Assembly: GCA_907165275.2 (NCBI GenBank) | Contig: OU015652.1 | Location: 6,339,001-6,403,000, forward strand | From: Zygaena filipendulae | Lineage: Eukaryota > Arthropoda > Insecta > Lepidoptera > Zygaenidae | Direction of reading: 5' to 3' | Length of the DNA: 64,000 nucleotides | Part shown: positions 33,401-46,600 of the stretch, piece after piece | Numbering within the stretch: position 1 is the first letter of the stretch | Layout: the number at the start of each line of letters is the position of its first letter | Notes under the pieces: model-generated | The model's input: the letters and a program-made list of their open reading frames with translations, nothing else | What the model was told of the DNA's origin: nothing | Databases searched by the model: none | Position numbers and translations under genes: made by a program

Positions 33401-36400
33401 ATTCTGGGATAAAAAGTACCCTATGTCCTTCTCTGTACCCCTGAAAACGTGCATGCCAAATTTCATCCAAATCCGTTCAGTCGTTTTTGTGTGATTGAGT
33501 AACAAACATCCACACTTTCACATCTATACTATAATAAATGAGTAGAATCCGCGATTCTGTACGTTGAATATTTTTACCTAAAATTGAGAGGGGTGATAAA
33601 AGAAGAGTAGCCAATCCCAAAAAAAGTTTTTAGAATTCTTTTCTGTCTGTCTGTCTGTTCGCGATAATCTCCGCATCTACTCAACGGATTGTCATACGGT
33701 TTTCACAGGTAGATTAAGCTTAGCCTGGAGCTACATATAGGCTTTGTTTCATTCAAATCAGATGTCGGGAAAAAAGTTGTTACATAAAAACTTTTCACGC
33801 GGGCGAAACCGCGGGGCACAGCTAGTTTATAATATTAGTAGGATTTAGGGACAAGACCCTCGACGTCTTTCGAGAGCATTATATCGACATTAAACAAATT
33901 TCGTTTGACGATCGTACTTGTAACAACACCAAAACGAAGTTGAAGTAAGTTAGAACTAAGAATAGCATTTTTGTACTTAATTAATTTTCCGAATTACCAA
34001 TCGTATACATCATCGTACCTATATATTAAATAGATAAGTAGATTCGCTCCTGTAGAATTGATGACAAGTTTCACAATGTGGATCAAATGAAACGCGTCGT
34101 CGTTGTCGTATCTTGTATTATATTAATTATGCTTTAGTGCACTTCTGACCGCGCGGAATTGGGTATTTTACGGGGTATGAAAATCTAACTTCTTATTAGT
34201 CCGTCAGTTAAAAAATGAAAAAATAATAGACACGCACTATCTGCTTTTTAAAATTAATTAAAAATAGACATAGATAAAGCGCATTAAAGTTTAGGGTGGG
34301 GGACTCGTGACGTCATTATTCGGTATAAGCCCACTACAAAATGCACCGGGTTGTGACGTCACGCAAAATTTCAACTCTATGTATCGCCGTTGTATTTGAT
34401 TAAGTAAAAAAACAAAAATACGTGTCGGACATTTATGCCGAAAATACGGACCGGTCAGTATTCAGTTGTACCTACTGTCACAGAAAAAAAACCTAACAAG
34501 TAATAAAATACGAATCGATCCGAATAGTGAAAATTGTATCAAAACTGTACAAAAAAAAAACAATACCTACGGCAGAAGTCCCATTGTCACCAAAGCGAGA
34601 TCTGAAGATGAGATCTTAGAGAAATTGAGGGATTTGGGTATTTAGATTTTAGCGTATATTTTAGATTTATAATAAAAAACGCCCCAATTTTTTGCTTGCT
34701 ATCCCTTTGTCGTCAAATATCAAGTTTTTCTATAAATCAATGTCTCCTACTTTTACTTACGAAAGAAATTTCCCTCCAACTAATTTACATTTGGCACACA
34801 TAAATGATTTGTTTTGTTACAAAAATTAATGTGCTCGATTTTCAAACAGAGTAACAACTTAGTAGGTAATTAAGTATCTATAGTTGGATAATGCACGAAA
34901 ATAGGCACCAACTAAAGGTAAAATCATAATTTCTAGGGTCCTGCCGAACTATTACCACTCGCTTTAAAAAACAGTCATATTATTATCTTCTAAAAGGAGA
35001 AATACCTACATACGTATAGAAGAGTATTTAAAAAATACGATCAATTTTTTTTTAATTTTACAGCATTTAAAGTTAATAAAAAAAAAACATTTTTAGCAGG
35101 TCAATTTTTTTTTTATACGTATAATACTAGCTGTTCTCCGTGGTTTCACCCGCGTTAACTCCGGAAATCCCGCGGGAACTTCGGAATAAGAGTACGCTAT
35201 ATCCTATTCTTTTCCCCTGACAACTTGCAGTAGTATGCACGTTTTAATCAAACTTCATCCGCGTTTCAGAGATCTAGCGGGAATTCCGGGATAAAAAGTA
35301 CCTACCCTGTCCTTTTCTGTACCCCTGACAACGTACCTACATATTATGTACAAAATTTCATGATGGTCAGTACTCAGTAGAACCGTTGTCAGCATAAATA
35401 GTAACATCCGTTTCGACGGGATCCTCGTCTGTCTTTGAGCCAGCTGGCGCTTAAACGTGATCCTTATAAAGTACGCAACGGATATTGATGTGGTTTATAT
35501 TTTTGTAATCTACTAAGTACCTATCTAATTGAGATGTACCGTTCTAAACATAAAATGTGTTTAGTGTTATACAAATTAAGTGTTTATTTTTGTTACAGTG
35601 GTATTGGTGCTGGTGTATACTGACAGTGGTGATAGATGGTACGCTCGGAGATAAATTCACTCTGGCATACCTCACAGGCTCGCGGAGACGACCTGGAGAC
35701 TTCAGCTACCAAAGACCTGGGCTTGTAATATCAGGTGAATTATTCGGTTCTTCATCCACCAATTTTTTTACAGTGTTCTCAAACCATGTGCCATAGACAT
35801 ATGTCTATAGCAATGTGATGTTTCAAATCGTTAACCCTAATAGGTAGCCCGAAGGCTCAAAGGCGTAAAACCTAGCTCATAACGTAAAAAATAAATAATT
35901 CCATCTCTATACCCAAATAACAAATCTGCCTACTTGATATACCTACTGTCCCCAAGTGAATAAATAAATTGATAATAAAATCGAGTACTTTGTTTCCAAT
36001 AGGGGCTATTTCGATGGCAGTGGATGAAGTCAATGAAAAGCTGTTAGGCCCAATGGGCCATTCCGTCGATTTTATAGTCGGAGAAACATACGGACAGGAG
36101 GAGGTTTCAATAAAACAGGTTTGTATTATCTATATACTATACGTCGTCGTCATCTCATCTCATCTATTTAAATAAAAATTAATCCCTTTTTCCCTTGGTC
36201 ACGGCATGACGCGTGAACGGCTGGACCAATTTCGCTAGTTATTATTTCTTTGTTGTGTTTGTTATCATAAGAAGGAGAACAAAAAAAAAAGTTTCGAGTT
36301 ACAAGTTACGAATTCCGAACTCATACGGGTAAATCTCCGAAACGGTTGAACCGATTTTGACGGGACTTTCACTGATATTAGCAGATGTTTGAGTAAATTA

Positions 36401-37584
36401 ACAAAAAAATTAAAACCGACTTCCAAAAACACAAAACTAAAAATCTCAAAATAAAAAGCTAAAAATAACAACATACCGATTTAATCCAAAAGACAAAAAC
36501 ACACGTAATATTATTATTGGTTTGTGCTACCACTAATCGGTTTGAATTCGGTGACAAGCCCGCTGGTGTCTGCCCACTTGGGTTGTCCTGTTCACAAAAA
36601 GCTGGTAGCGGGACTCGACTTAGCCCATCTATCCCCTCCATATTTGGCTTGTCACCGACTTCATATCGATTAGTGGTAGCACAAACCAATAATAATATTA
36701 CGTGTGTTTTTGTCTTTTGGATTAAATCGGTATGTTGTTATTTTTAGCTTTTTATTTTGAGATTTTTAGTTTTGTGTTTTTGGAAGTCGGTTTTAATTTT
36801 TTTGTTAAAAATTTGTTTATTTCTCGCTTTTAAGTGACTTAGTTCGTAATTTCTCTAAGCTACAATAGCCTAATGTCACCTTTTACAAAATTTTGCTTTT
36901 CCCGACGCAGGGACGTTAATTGTTGAGGAGTTCTCATGGTACATCATCATCAGTTCCACTTCACCATATATTGTGACGAGCATAAATTGTTTAGAAACCA
37001 TATTAAAGTTAACGAATCGGAATCTGTGAAATACCTATTATTTAGTAGTTCTGATGACCATCTGTGGTCTTCATCATCAGTTCCACTTCTTCAAATTTTA
37101 CTTTCCAAAAGCAAATAAACGATTTACTATAAAAAATTCAAAAATCGCTATAGGTGTACCTATAATTTTTGAAGAGTTCCCTCGATTACTTCAAGATCCC
37201 ATCATCAGATCTCGACTTGGTGACAATGGAATCAATTTGAGAGTATCCTCTTTCAAACAAAAAAACAATTTTCGAAATCGCTCCAATCGGAATCCGTGAA
37301 ATACGTATTATTGTTGAGTAGTTCCGATGACCATCTGTGGTCTTCATCATCAGTTCCACTTCTTCAAATTTTGATTTTCAAAAGCAAATGAACGATTTAC
37401 TATAAAAAATACCCAAATCGCTATAGGTGTGCCTATAATTTTTGAAGAGTTCCCTCGATTTCTCCAAGATCCCATCATCAGATCTGGATTTGGTGGCAAT
37501 GGGACCTAATTGGGAGTATACCCTTTCAAACAAAAAAAGAATTTTTCAAATCGGTCCAACCGTCTTCGAGTAATCGGTGAACAT

Positions 37585-37621
<37 letters not shown>

Positions 37622-40600
37622 ATACATACAATCGAACATAGAACCTCCTCCTTTTTGGAAGTCGGTTAATTAGGCTACTTTGATTTCCTGCGGGCATTCC
37701 GAAACTCACGCGGGTGAAACCGCGGGGAACAGCTAGTCTTATGTAAATAAACTGAAATTTCTGTTTGTAATGCCAAATTTACGGTTTTTTACTGCATGCA
37801 TATGAAACTATTTACGGTACTTACATAAAAAAATCCATTTTTGAAATTGTTGTCTGTCTGTCGTTTTGTTCCGGCTAATCTCTGAAATGGCAGGACCGGT
37901 TTTACGGGACTTTCACTGGCAGATAGCTAATGTTTTATGGAGTAACTCAGGCTACTTTTAAAAACTTTAGAAAAAAATCGTTTCTGCGAGAATAGGCTAG
38001 TTTCCTGGGTAAAAAAAACAAAATTCTATTTAGTCCGTCAGTTAGATAATAAAAAAATAAAAGACACGTATTTTTTGCTTTTTTAAAATAATGGAAATAT
38101 GCATAGATAAAGCGCATTAAAGTTTAGGGTGGGGGACTCGTGATGTCACAGCTCGCTATAACGTGCGAACAAACTGTAGCGAGGCGTGACGTCATGTGAA
38201 ATTTCGACTTGATATATCTCCGTTATTTTTTGGTTACATAAAAAATAAAAAAATACGTGTCCAATATTTTTTAATAATCTACAAAACGGACTAAAAAAGA
38301 AAATTTAGGAAACTAGCCTAATCCACGGGGCACAGCTAGAATAACATAAAATTCTAGTGTCAACATCGATTATTTTCCAAATTATTTTAAAATAAATTGA
38401 AAGCTTACATTTCTCGCACCACCTATTTTCTTTCTCAAGATCTCCACAAAGGCTGTAACAACTTACTAACTTACCTATCAAAGTAAAGAAACTGTCACTA
38501 TTTTCATACTATCTAGACACGGTAGCGTGTCAAGCCAAAGTTCAAGCTGACAGAACTGACGAGCAGCACCGTGTGTAATATTACACGAACCATTTGGAGC
38601 CACTTTTCACCCCCCCCCCCCCCCCCCCCCCTATAATTCAAAAACTATTTAACATAAAGATGTCAAATTTGGCTGATGTATTAAGACTCTAACGCACTTC
38701 CAGATAACCTAGGAACTTTATATTTGGCATCAAGGTAGACTTTTAAGCGTAAACAAAGGGAAAAATCTGAAAACTGGAAAAACTTAAAAAAAAAAGATAA
38801 TTATCAATATAATATCAGTCATCTTTATAATATCTAATAGTAGGAATAAGATGTACCTACTCTTCAGTAGAACTTGAGCAAGAAGCAGTTTTCTTTTGAA
38901 CTTTTTGTGATTTCATCATAAATTTTGATATTGTAGTAAAGTAAGTAATCCTTTTTAGACTCTATAATTTTGTAATACTCATAAAAGTAAGTACTTTAGT
39001 TAGTGACATTAGCATCATTAATTTGTAAGCAATTCTAGGCAAGTATATAATAACATCACCAATATAATATAATGTGAGTAAACATTATTACGTGCAAATA
39101 TAAGAACGCCGGATATCTATGATTCAAAATTGGCTATATTCCCAAGAACCACTCTAACCTTCTCGCACTAATGACGGCTATTGGAAGGCAGGCCGCGTGC
39201 TCATACAGGTGATTGAAGACACTTATTTGCAGTTTCATTCACTTTGCGTACATACTTACTTATAGTTCTTATCAACTTCTACAGTTCAAACATCGTAGAT
39301 CGCAGACTACTGACATAACGACTCGGCATCTTAATCTGCACAAAATAGCTGACCTCAGATCACGATTAATATTATGTACCCAACATTACCTAACTACCGA
39401 ACTACCTACGACAAGCAAACATTGATGCAAAAAAATTACGTATGCAAGAAAACAATCATTTTCAAACTTTGGCATTTAAAAAGCCGTTCATCACGTTTGT
39501 CATTCGCTTCGAAAAAAAAAAATCTAATTTCGAGCTTTTGCGACTCGGTGACGGGAAGCTATAGGTAATAACAATCAGTGGTGTAGGTGTTACGAGTAGG
39601 CACATAAATAAACGATAATATCATTATTTTGGCGAATCTTTTATTACCAAATTTTATGATATCATTAATGAAGTCGTACTTAAACGGGTTCCCACACTTG
39701 CGCGTTTTTATTTTACCGCAACGTACTATTTTGTAATTATCTAACTACGTCTACGTACACAATGATATTGAAAAAATGCTTCAGTTCTTAAGTGTTTGAT
39801 CCTGTAATACATACCCACATGTAGACCATTACATGATTTGCATGCGTGGTAGTGTATCACACATTCTATTCAGACTATTGAATATGACTATGAATAATTG
39901 TTTTGTTCAGGAAAACTAGGCACTAACCACTCGTGTGATAATAGAAACTAGGCCATTACGAATAAATTATTATAGGGTACAATTTCCTGTTTCCGATAAG
40001 ATTTTTTTATTTTTTTATTATTGAAAATTATATATTTTACTAGATAGGTATATATAGGTTTAAAATCGTTATTTTATCAACAATTAGATGCTATTTATAT
40101 CAAACCTATATTAATTATAATAAAACTGCTGCTTGTCTGTTTGAAACTAGGACCAAATAAATTATTAGTTTTGAACGCGATCCACACAATTTAAATGAAG
40201 CTATTATTGTGTCGCCACTCACCTTGTATCGAAATTCATAACCCGCATACACAATGCACGTACGGAGATGATATTACCTACTACCTAGATCGTAATATGC
40301 AAATAAAATACATTTATAAAATATTACTTATACACTTGAGTATAACGACCTATTATCGCTTGACAACATTATCTAGTGCGGAAATTTGTACAAAAGTAAA
40401 AGTGCACACTTCATCGACTACTTATTGGGTATGATAGCTACTTGTTGCTATTCGAGAGCTTCGTCGATGAATTTTCCGCTACACTTGTTTCCGACTGCTT
40501 CTAGGAAAACGAACATTATTAACTATTCTTTTCTGCCTTCGATACGTCGATACGAACTGTGAATATTGAGTCAATACTCAATACTATTACTAACTTTGAC

Positions 40601-43600
40601 AGCACCGTTGGTGCAGTGCAAGTGCAGTCGTTAGTGAATCGCGGGCTCGATTGAACATTTACATGAACATTTATGTTTAGCCTGAGTCTAGGTGTTCAAT
40701 AAAAGGTTTTATTTAACTTGCAATGTATATATGTAGGTAACTATGTTTGGACGGGTGGAATCTTGCAACTTTGAAGCAGATATCTTCAACCGGTTGAGCT
40801 GATACACGTTTAGTTTGGATCCATGGTTTATTCTTTTTAGCGCATATGTTTATTAAAAGCTTCTTTTTAAAAAAGTTTAAAAATAAGTTTTTTCACTTTT
40901 AGTTTATTTACAAAAAAAGGATATCAATACAAGCTCTGCTCAGGATGACACTAGGTGGCGCTTGGGGACGTTTAGCATGATGTCCATTGTCCACGCATTA
41001 ACGTCAGTTCAGACGGGCAGACAGACTTTATAATAGCATATTATAATATACTTTACCCGCGGTTCACCGTCCAGTCCATATTTACAGAACCCTGAATAAA
41101 TATGAATGTAATTTTGTAAATCCAGGTCAGTTACCTAAATAATGCTAGAGAATTTCAGAATGTTTTATTAATAAAAATGCAGTTTTTAATGTGATTCTTA
41201 TCTGGCGAATTCATCCCATTTAGCTATAGCCCCTTGATTTATAAAAAAAACGTATCAGGAGGTTTCTTTCGTATATAAATTCATTGCTTTCAGAAAAAAT
41301 CTAGTATGTAGGTTGCTCTTAGTGTTATATTATCTGTGCTTTTATTAACTCTATCCCTTAGCGAACCGCGTCCGCTTAGGTAAACTAATTGAGGATTCTA
41401 TTCCCTTCTCACGACGACGCTACTCGCAGTCCCTTTGTCTTTGAATAGAATTTGTGGTTACTATAGTCTATAATTCTAAACCTTTACGAGGGTTCCCACA
41501 TTAAGTTTAACTGTCACCGTAAGTCTGTCGATTTAGAGGTAATTCGCATCACAGTATTGACTTTCCTTCAGCATTAAATAAAAAATAGGTATGGAAGAGA
41601 TTAATTAAAAATATAAAATTATAAACACTATAAGCTGGAATCCGCGGCTTCGTTTTCTGTTGGCAACAGTCCTTCTCTGTACCCCTATTAAGATTAAGTT
41701 TACTCGTGAAAGCGTAACAAACAAACAAATACATTCTTATTCGCATAAATAGTATTATGTAGGCATAATATCATATTGTTTAACACCAATGGATCAACAC
41801 TTGTTTGTGTCATATTTTCAGCAAGTATAAATTCTTTAATCTCTGCACATATTACACTTTTCCATAAGTGCCCATGCAGTGAAAGCAGACGGTTCATAAA
41901 TCCGTTTTACGATTCTTTGACGGAGTTTATTACCGCAAAAGCGCCCCGTTGACTCTACTGTAGTTAACGAGCAACATCTTTATTAGCTGACTGTCGCGTC
42001 AATTTCACAGGAAATTTTAAGACAGAGCATACCTAGTCAAATTGGAGCTACCTAATCCAAACAAATTACCTTAAATTAAATAATAATAATATAATTAAAG
42101 ATACGCATCTGGTAAACTGTCCAAAAAATAAACACGAAAAGAGAACAACATAAACCTGCGTACCCTCAGACGAAATAGATACTTATTTGGACTGAGCTAG
42201 TACCTACCTACATTAATTACCTATTCTGTCTTTTTGTTTCTTCGTCCCACTTTTATCTTCAAACTGAAAATAATAAAAAATATTTCATGTAGCTATAATT
42301 ATGTAGGTACATCTAAGATCATAATGTTGGTATTATAGTATTGTTTTTGGTGATGGTAGACCAAAACCCACCGTTTTTCGCTTCCTCCCACATTCACCTC
42401 ATAATTCATATCATTATCGCTCTTATCTCTGCCGTTTCACCCGCGATAGAAGTCTAGGGACTGCATTTTTGAATCTTCCGAATTACTTTTCGCACATAAT
42501 TCAAACAATTCAAAAATTCGGCCCCAGGTTATCCCGAGGCAGTTCTGATATGCAGCAACTTCTTTCTCAAAGCATTTAGTAAGCAATTTTAAATATCAAA
42601 TGCATACCTACTGTTCGCGCAGGTGGCAGCGATGTGGGCTGCAAACGTGTCCGCATTCATCGGCCCTCAGGAAACATGCGTGCACGAGGGCCGAATGGCG
42701 GCAGCCTTCAATCTGCCCATGATCAGTTACGTGAGTATTTGTCTCATAAACTAATCGCGCATCAGAATTATTGATCTTGATTATTGATTATCTTTCAACA
42801 CACTTGCTTGTAAAGATTGTGCCTCTTTTAATTGTCAATTAACCGGATGTGCCTTCTACTTCACATTACCGCACTTAAGTCTAAGTCAAATCCTTTATTC
42901 AAATTTGGACATAATGTGGCTCTTTTTGACGTCAATATAATTAAAGTTATTATGACAGCACCCATAACTTTCGGCACTAGCGCTTTCAACTTTAAAGAGA
43001 TATTTATGTTTATTTTTTCATCGCAAATGTTTTGAAAAATGTGGCATGAAGCGCGTGAGCATTGGTCATTATACCCTCAGCCTCTGCTCTATTACACCCT
43101 CGGGCTTCGCCTTCGGTTCGGACTGCAATCCACGCTTGAGTTTAATGACCAACTTAACTCACTCGTATCATAATGTACCTATACCTACTTGTTTATTTAT
43201 TTATTTAATTTTAGGAAGACCAACAGCTTTGAAATAAAAATTTATTGTATGGTACATACAAAAATAACAGTCAATTATTATAGGTCTCCGCTGACAGTAA
43301 TTGGACTGTACCCAATCTCTACTAGTATTTCTCCTACTTATTCCGCAGTACTGCCGCGACGTGGCGTGCTCCAACAAACGCGTGTATTCCACGTTCGCCC
43401 GCACCCGCCCTTCGGACACGGATATATCCCGCTCCGTGGCCGCCGTACTCACGCACTTCAAATTCATGCATGTAAACATTTACTACTCTTCAAATCGCTA
43501 CAACGATGTATCTAGTTATACCGACATCAGTTTTTGTGGTTATGATAAACTTTTATGGCCAACATTGTGTACCTACCTAGTCACCTACTTAACATTGTAA

Positions 43601-46600
43601 TCTCCTTTCTGAATCATAGTTTCTAAACTCAAATTGCACCAGGCTATTAACTAGTCTCAAGTAACTATACCCACTTTCTAGTGCTTACCTACCCAGATAT
43701 ATTGCGATTTGAGACATGAAGCTTAATATTTCGTCAAGCTTTACGCTAGATTACGCTCTGTATACATTTTCAAATAATTGGGGTACAAGCTACAAACTTA
43801 CAACAAGTAAGTACCTGAGCAATCCTCAGTAGAGTCGGTACAATCGATGTATCTTTTGTATCAAACGAAAGTCAGCCATTAGTACTTTTATTTTAACATC
43901 ATTAGTAAACTTTTCCCCTCTATTTTGTGGCGACTGTAGAACCTCCGCTAATATTCGGTGGTTGAAGAAATAGTGCAGAGTAGTTGCCACCCTTTACTGT
44001 TGAATTAGATAAAATAAATTTACAAATCGCCATATCCGTTACCTACTCACTTAAAGGTTAACAGGAAACTTAACAGGAAGGTTCTGCGTTTCCATTTATG
44101 TGGGCATCCAGAGTATTGAGTTAAGACTAGATTCGGTAACTAGAACAGTCAATTGATAGTATAAGGATAGAAAAAATATGCAAAACCTAGCACACATTTT
44201 TTCTATCAGACGATTGAAAGTTGAAATTCTGAAAAGCTTAATTTGAGAAAAAGCATTTTTAAAGCTTACAGTGAAAAAGAAACACTAATGCTAGGTACGT
44301 GCTTGTTACATAGATTTTTATTTATTCTTGTAGATTTAAGTGTATGAAATTGTAGATAAATTGGGCATCAATTAAAACAATTTTTCACCCAACTTCTTAA
44401 TCTCGGAAACTACATACTGAGAACTGACCTTTTTGCTTGGACGCCCACATTTATGTATCTGACATCTGTATAAATGTACGGGATTTTACAGGGGCTCTAT
44501 AAAACTCATATTTTTATAATAATTTTACTGGGGTAATCCATATGCTTTTAATATAAGGATGCATGTGATATTTAAAAACATACAATTTCTTTCTTTTTAT
44601 GTTGTCCTTGTGTGCATTAATTGTAACACTTTACCTGTAAGATCTAACGATAATTTGAAGTCGATTTTAGATAATTTACGTAGGTACCTATAGTTGCAAA
44701 AGTGATTAATACATTTGCTGATACAAAAAGCATTCTTCCTATTAACCGAATAGATGAGTAACTATCAATAACTTGTGCTGCGTACATATAGGTATCGTTT
44801 GTGTACCTGAAAGCTCCGAACCACGACTACTCAAGACTGGCGCTCGCTATCATAGCAGCGGCGAAGGAAAAACAAATATCAGTGCGCACCGTGCAGGTTT
44901 ATAAACAGCCATACTACTTCGAGGACAATAATGGCAACTTCAGCAAAAACCCATTCCTGGAAATCGTGCGGGATACCTATAAGGACACTAGGAGTGAGTA
45001 CCCATATTCGAGCTGGTCGGTTGTCTGTCGCAGTTTGTAGACTAGTATCTAGGTAGTATTTATAATAATCCTTTAAAATTACCACAAAGTGCCATCTGAT
45101 CCCAAACCAAGGAAGCATTGCACTATGGAGACTAGACAACTGACAAAATTATTATATTTAATTCCTCCTTATACTTACTCCTCACTTTGGAGGCCTCTGG
45201 GAGGTTGGTGTGAAATCTGTAAAATATCACCTGACTAGAGTTGTAGGAAATGGGCATGTTGACTAATTTTTATTGTTTAGTTCGTCTTGTAGATTATTAA
45301 AAAATATTGGACACGTATACGTAATCAAAAAATAACGACGATATATTGAGTTGAAATTTCGCGTGACGTCACTATTCTGACAGTTTGTATGACGGTTTTA
45401 GCGGTTAGTGAAGTCACGACCCCCTGACCCTAAACTTTAATGAGCTTTATCTCTGTATATTTTAATTTATTTAAAAAAGCAAAAAATACGTGTCTATTGT
45501 TTTTTTTTATTTTCTAACTGACGGACTAATTAGAATTTTGATTTTCAAAAATAGTCCACATCCCCATTGAAATTTTACTTACGAAATGTTAAACACTGTA
45601 TTGGTTCAGATCGAAGCTATCCTGAATTCACGTCCAAACACCCCGCTCTTATATACCTACTTACTTTTGCAAACATCCAGATTCAGAGGCCCTCATTACC
45701 CATACACATGTGTTTATCTTTCTTTTTGGAATTATTCTTTAGTTGCGATTATTTGTCCTTACCTACTTTTTTTTTGCCTGATCTGGATCTTTAGATGACG
45801 AAAACGTGACATAAACGTAATGTGTTATAACGTCAAAGTTTGACTTCAATCGTGCCTACACGTACTCACTTTTTTCCACAGTTTACGTGTCCGTCGGTTA
45901 TTATCACGATCATATTGGATTAATGCTTGCGTTGGATTCTATGCAGCTTTTAGATTCAGGTGAGTTTCATTCTTTAACAGATAATATTATGTACTTATAT
46001 CCGTTAATATTACCCATTTTAAACATGGTTATGAAAGGTTAGCCTCTAAAAATACTTCAAGTTTCATCGTACCTACTTATATTTAAAGAAACTTAATATA
46101 GCAAAATAAGTACAGAAGATACGTTTGCACAGTAAAGTTAATACAATATCCCATTTTCATATTATAAAATATACGCAGAAAAAAATAGATGGAGAGTATT
46201 TTACACAAAAAAAAAACAAACTTGTTTTTGTAAGTTTGTACTGTATATTATAATAATTATAATATATAACTCAACGATATTTTACTGTCTGTTTTTTATA
46301 CGAACACCCTAAAGCGTAAAAAATAAGAAAACATATTGTATCATATCAAAATGGTGAAACATTCATGAATAAAATCAACATGACTTAGAACGATATTACA
46401 ATAGAAAGTGTAGATACGTCATTTGAGACTGAAAAATTATTATATATTTGAACTTTACAAAGCGTTGTCGTCTTCAAGTCTGTTGGCGATATGATAATTA
46501 TTACTGTTATAACCTTCGTCTGCTTCTCGCTCGACGCTCGTGCATTAGAACTGGCATAACCTATCTATCTGGTATATTAAATAATATCATTGGTAGGATG

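Larger units (their letters stand above)
21413..35598. other. Gyc32E: Intron 1 of the guanylyl cyclase (14.2 kb)
   Basis: No exon of another gene was recognised. Contents in order: hAT MITE (21696), Helitron-like copies (22643, 24808, 26790, 27150, 27712, 33350, 35127), two copies of a 0.53-0.61 kb repeat (23612-24755), a possible LINE fragment (26170-26470), a large foldback (28104-28495), opposed 100-bp arrays (30137-31130) inside a motif-sharing region (29820-32360), a CpG-rich patch (32990-33165) and a CRE-bearing MITE (34187-34460). The AT-rich stretch at 28500-29640 holds nothing I recognise. Confidence 0.6.
36119..42622. other. Gyc32E: Intron 3 of the guanylyl cyclase (6.5 kb)
   Basis: The first 2.2 kb are repeats: Helitron-like pieces (36179-36380, 37665-37736, 37740-38339), the AACCGACTTC group (36397-37675), a poly(A) run (about 37589-37620) and a poly(C) run (about 38610-38631). 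From 38640 to 42440 I see only AT-rich unique-looking DNA without a gene. A MITE-like inverted repeat lies at 42452-42535. Confidence 0.6.

Noticed and set aside
35555..35600. ATG at 35555 as the cyclase start
   Set aside because: It is in a different frame from the ectodomain; TTACAG at 35593-35598 is a good acceptor and an upstream Met-bearing exon fits in phase.
36459..36747. Two 76-residue open frames on opposite strands both starting MVCATTNR
   Set aside because: They mirror each other because the repeat here is palindromic.
43201..43600. Overlapping open frames around cyclase exon 5
   Set aside because: They are alternative frames over the true exon 43349-43471 and its flanks.
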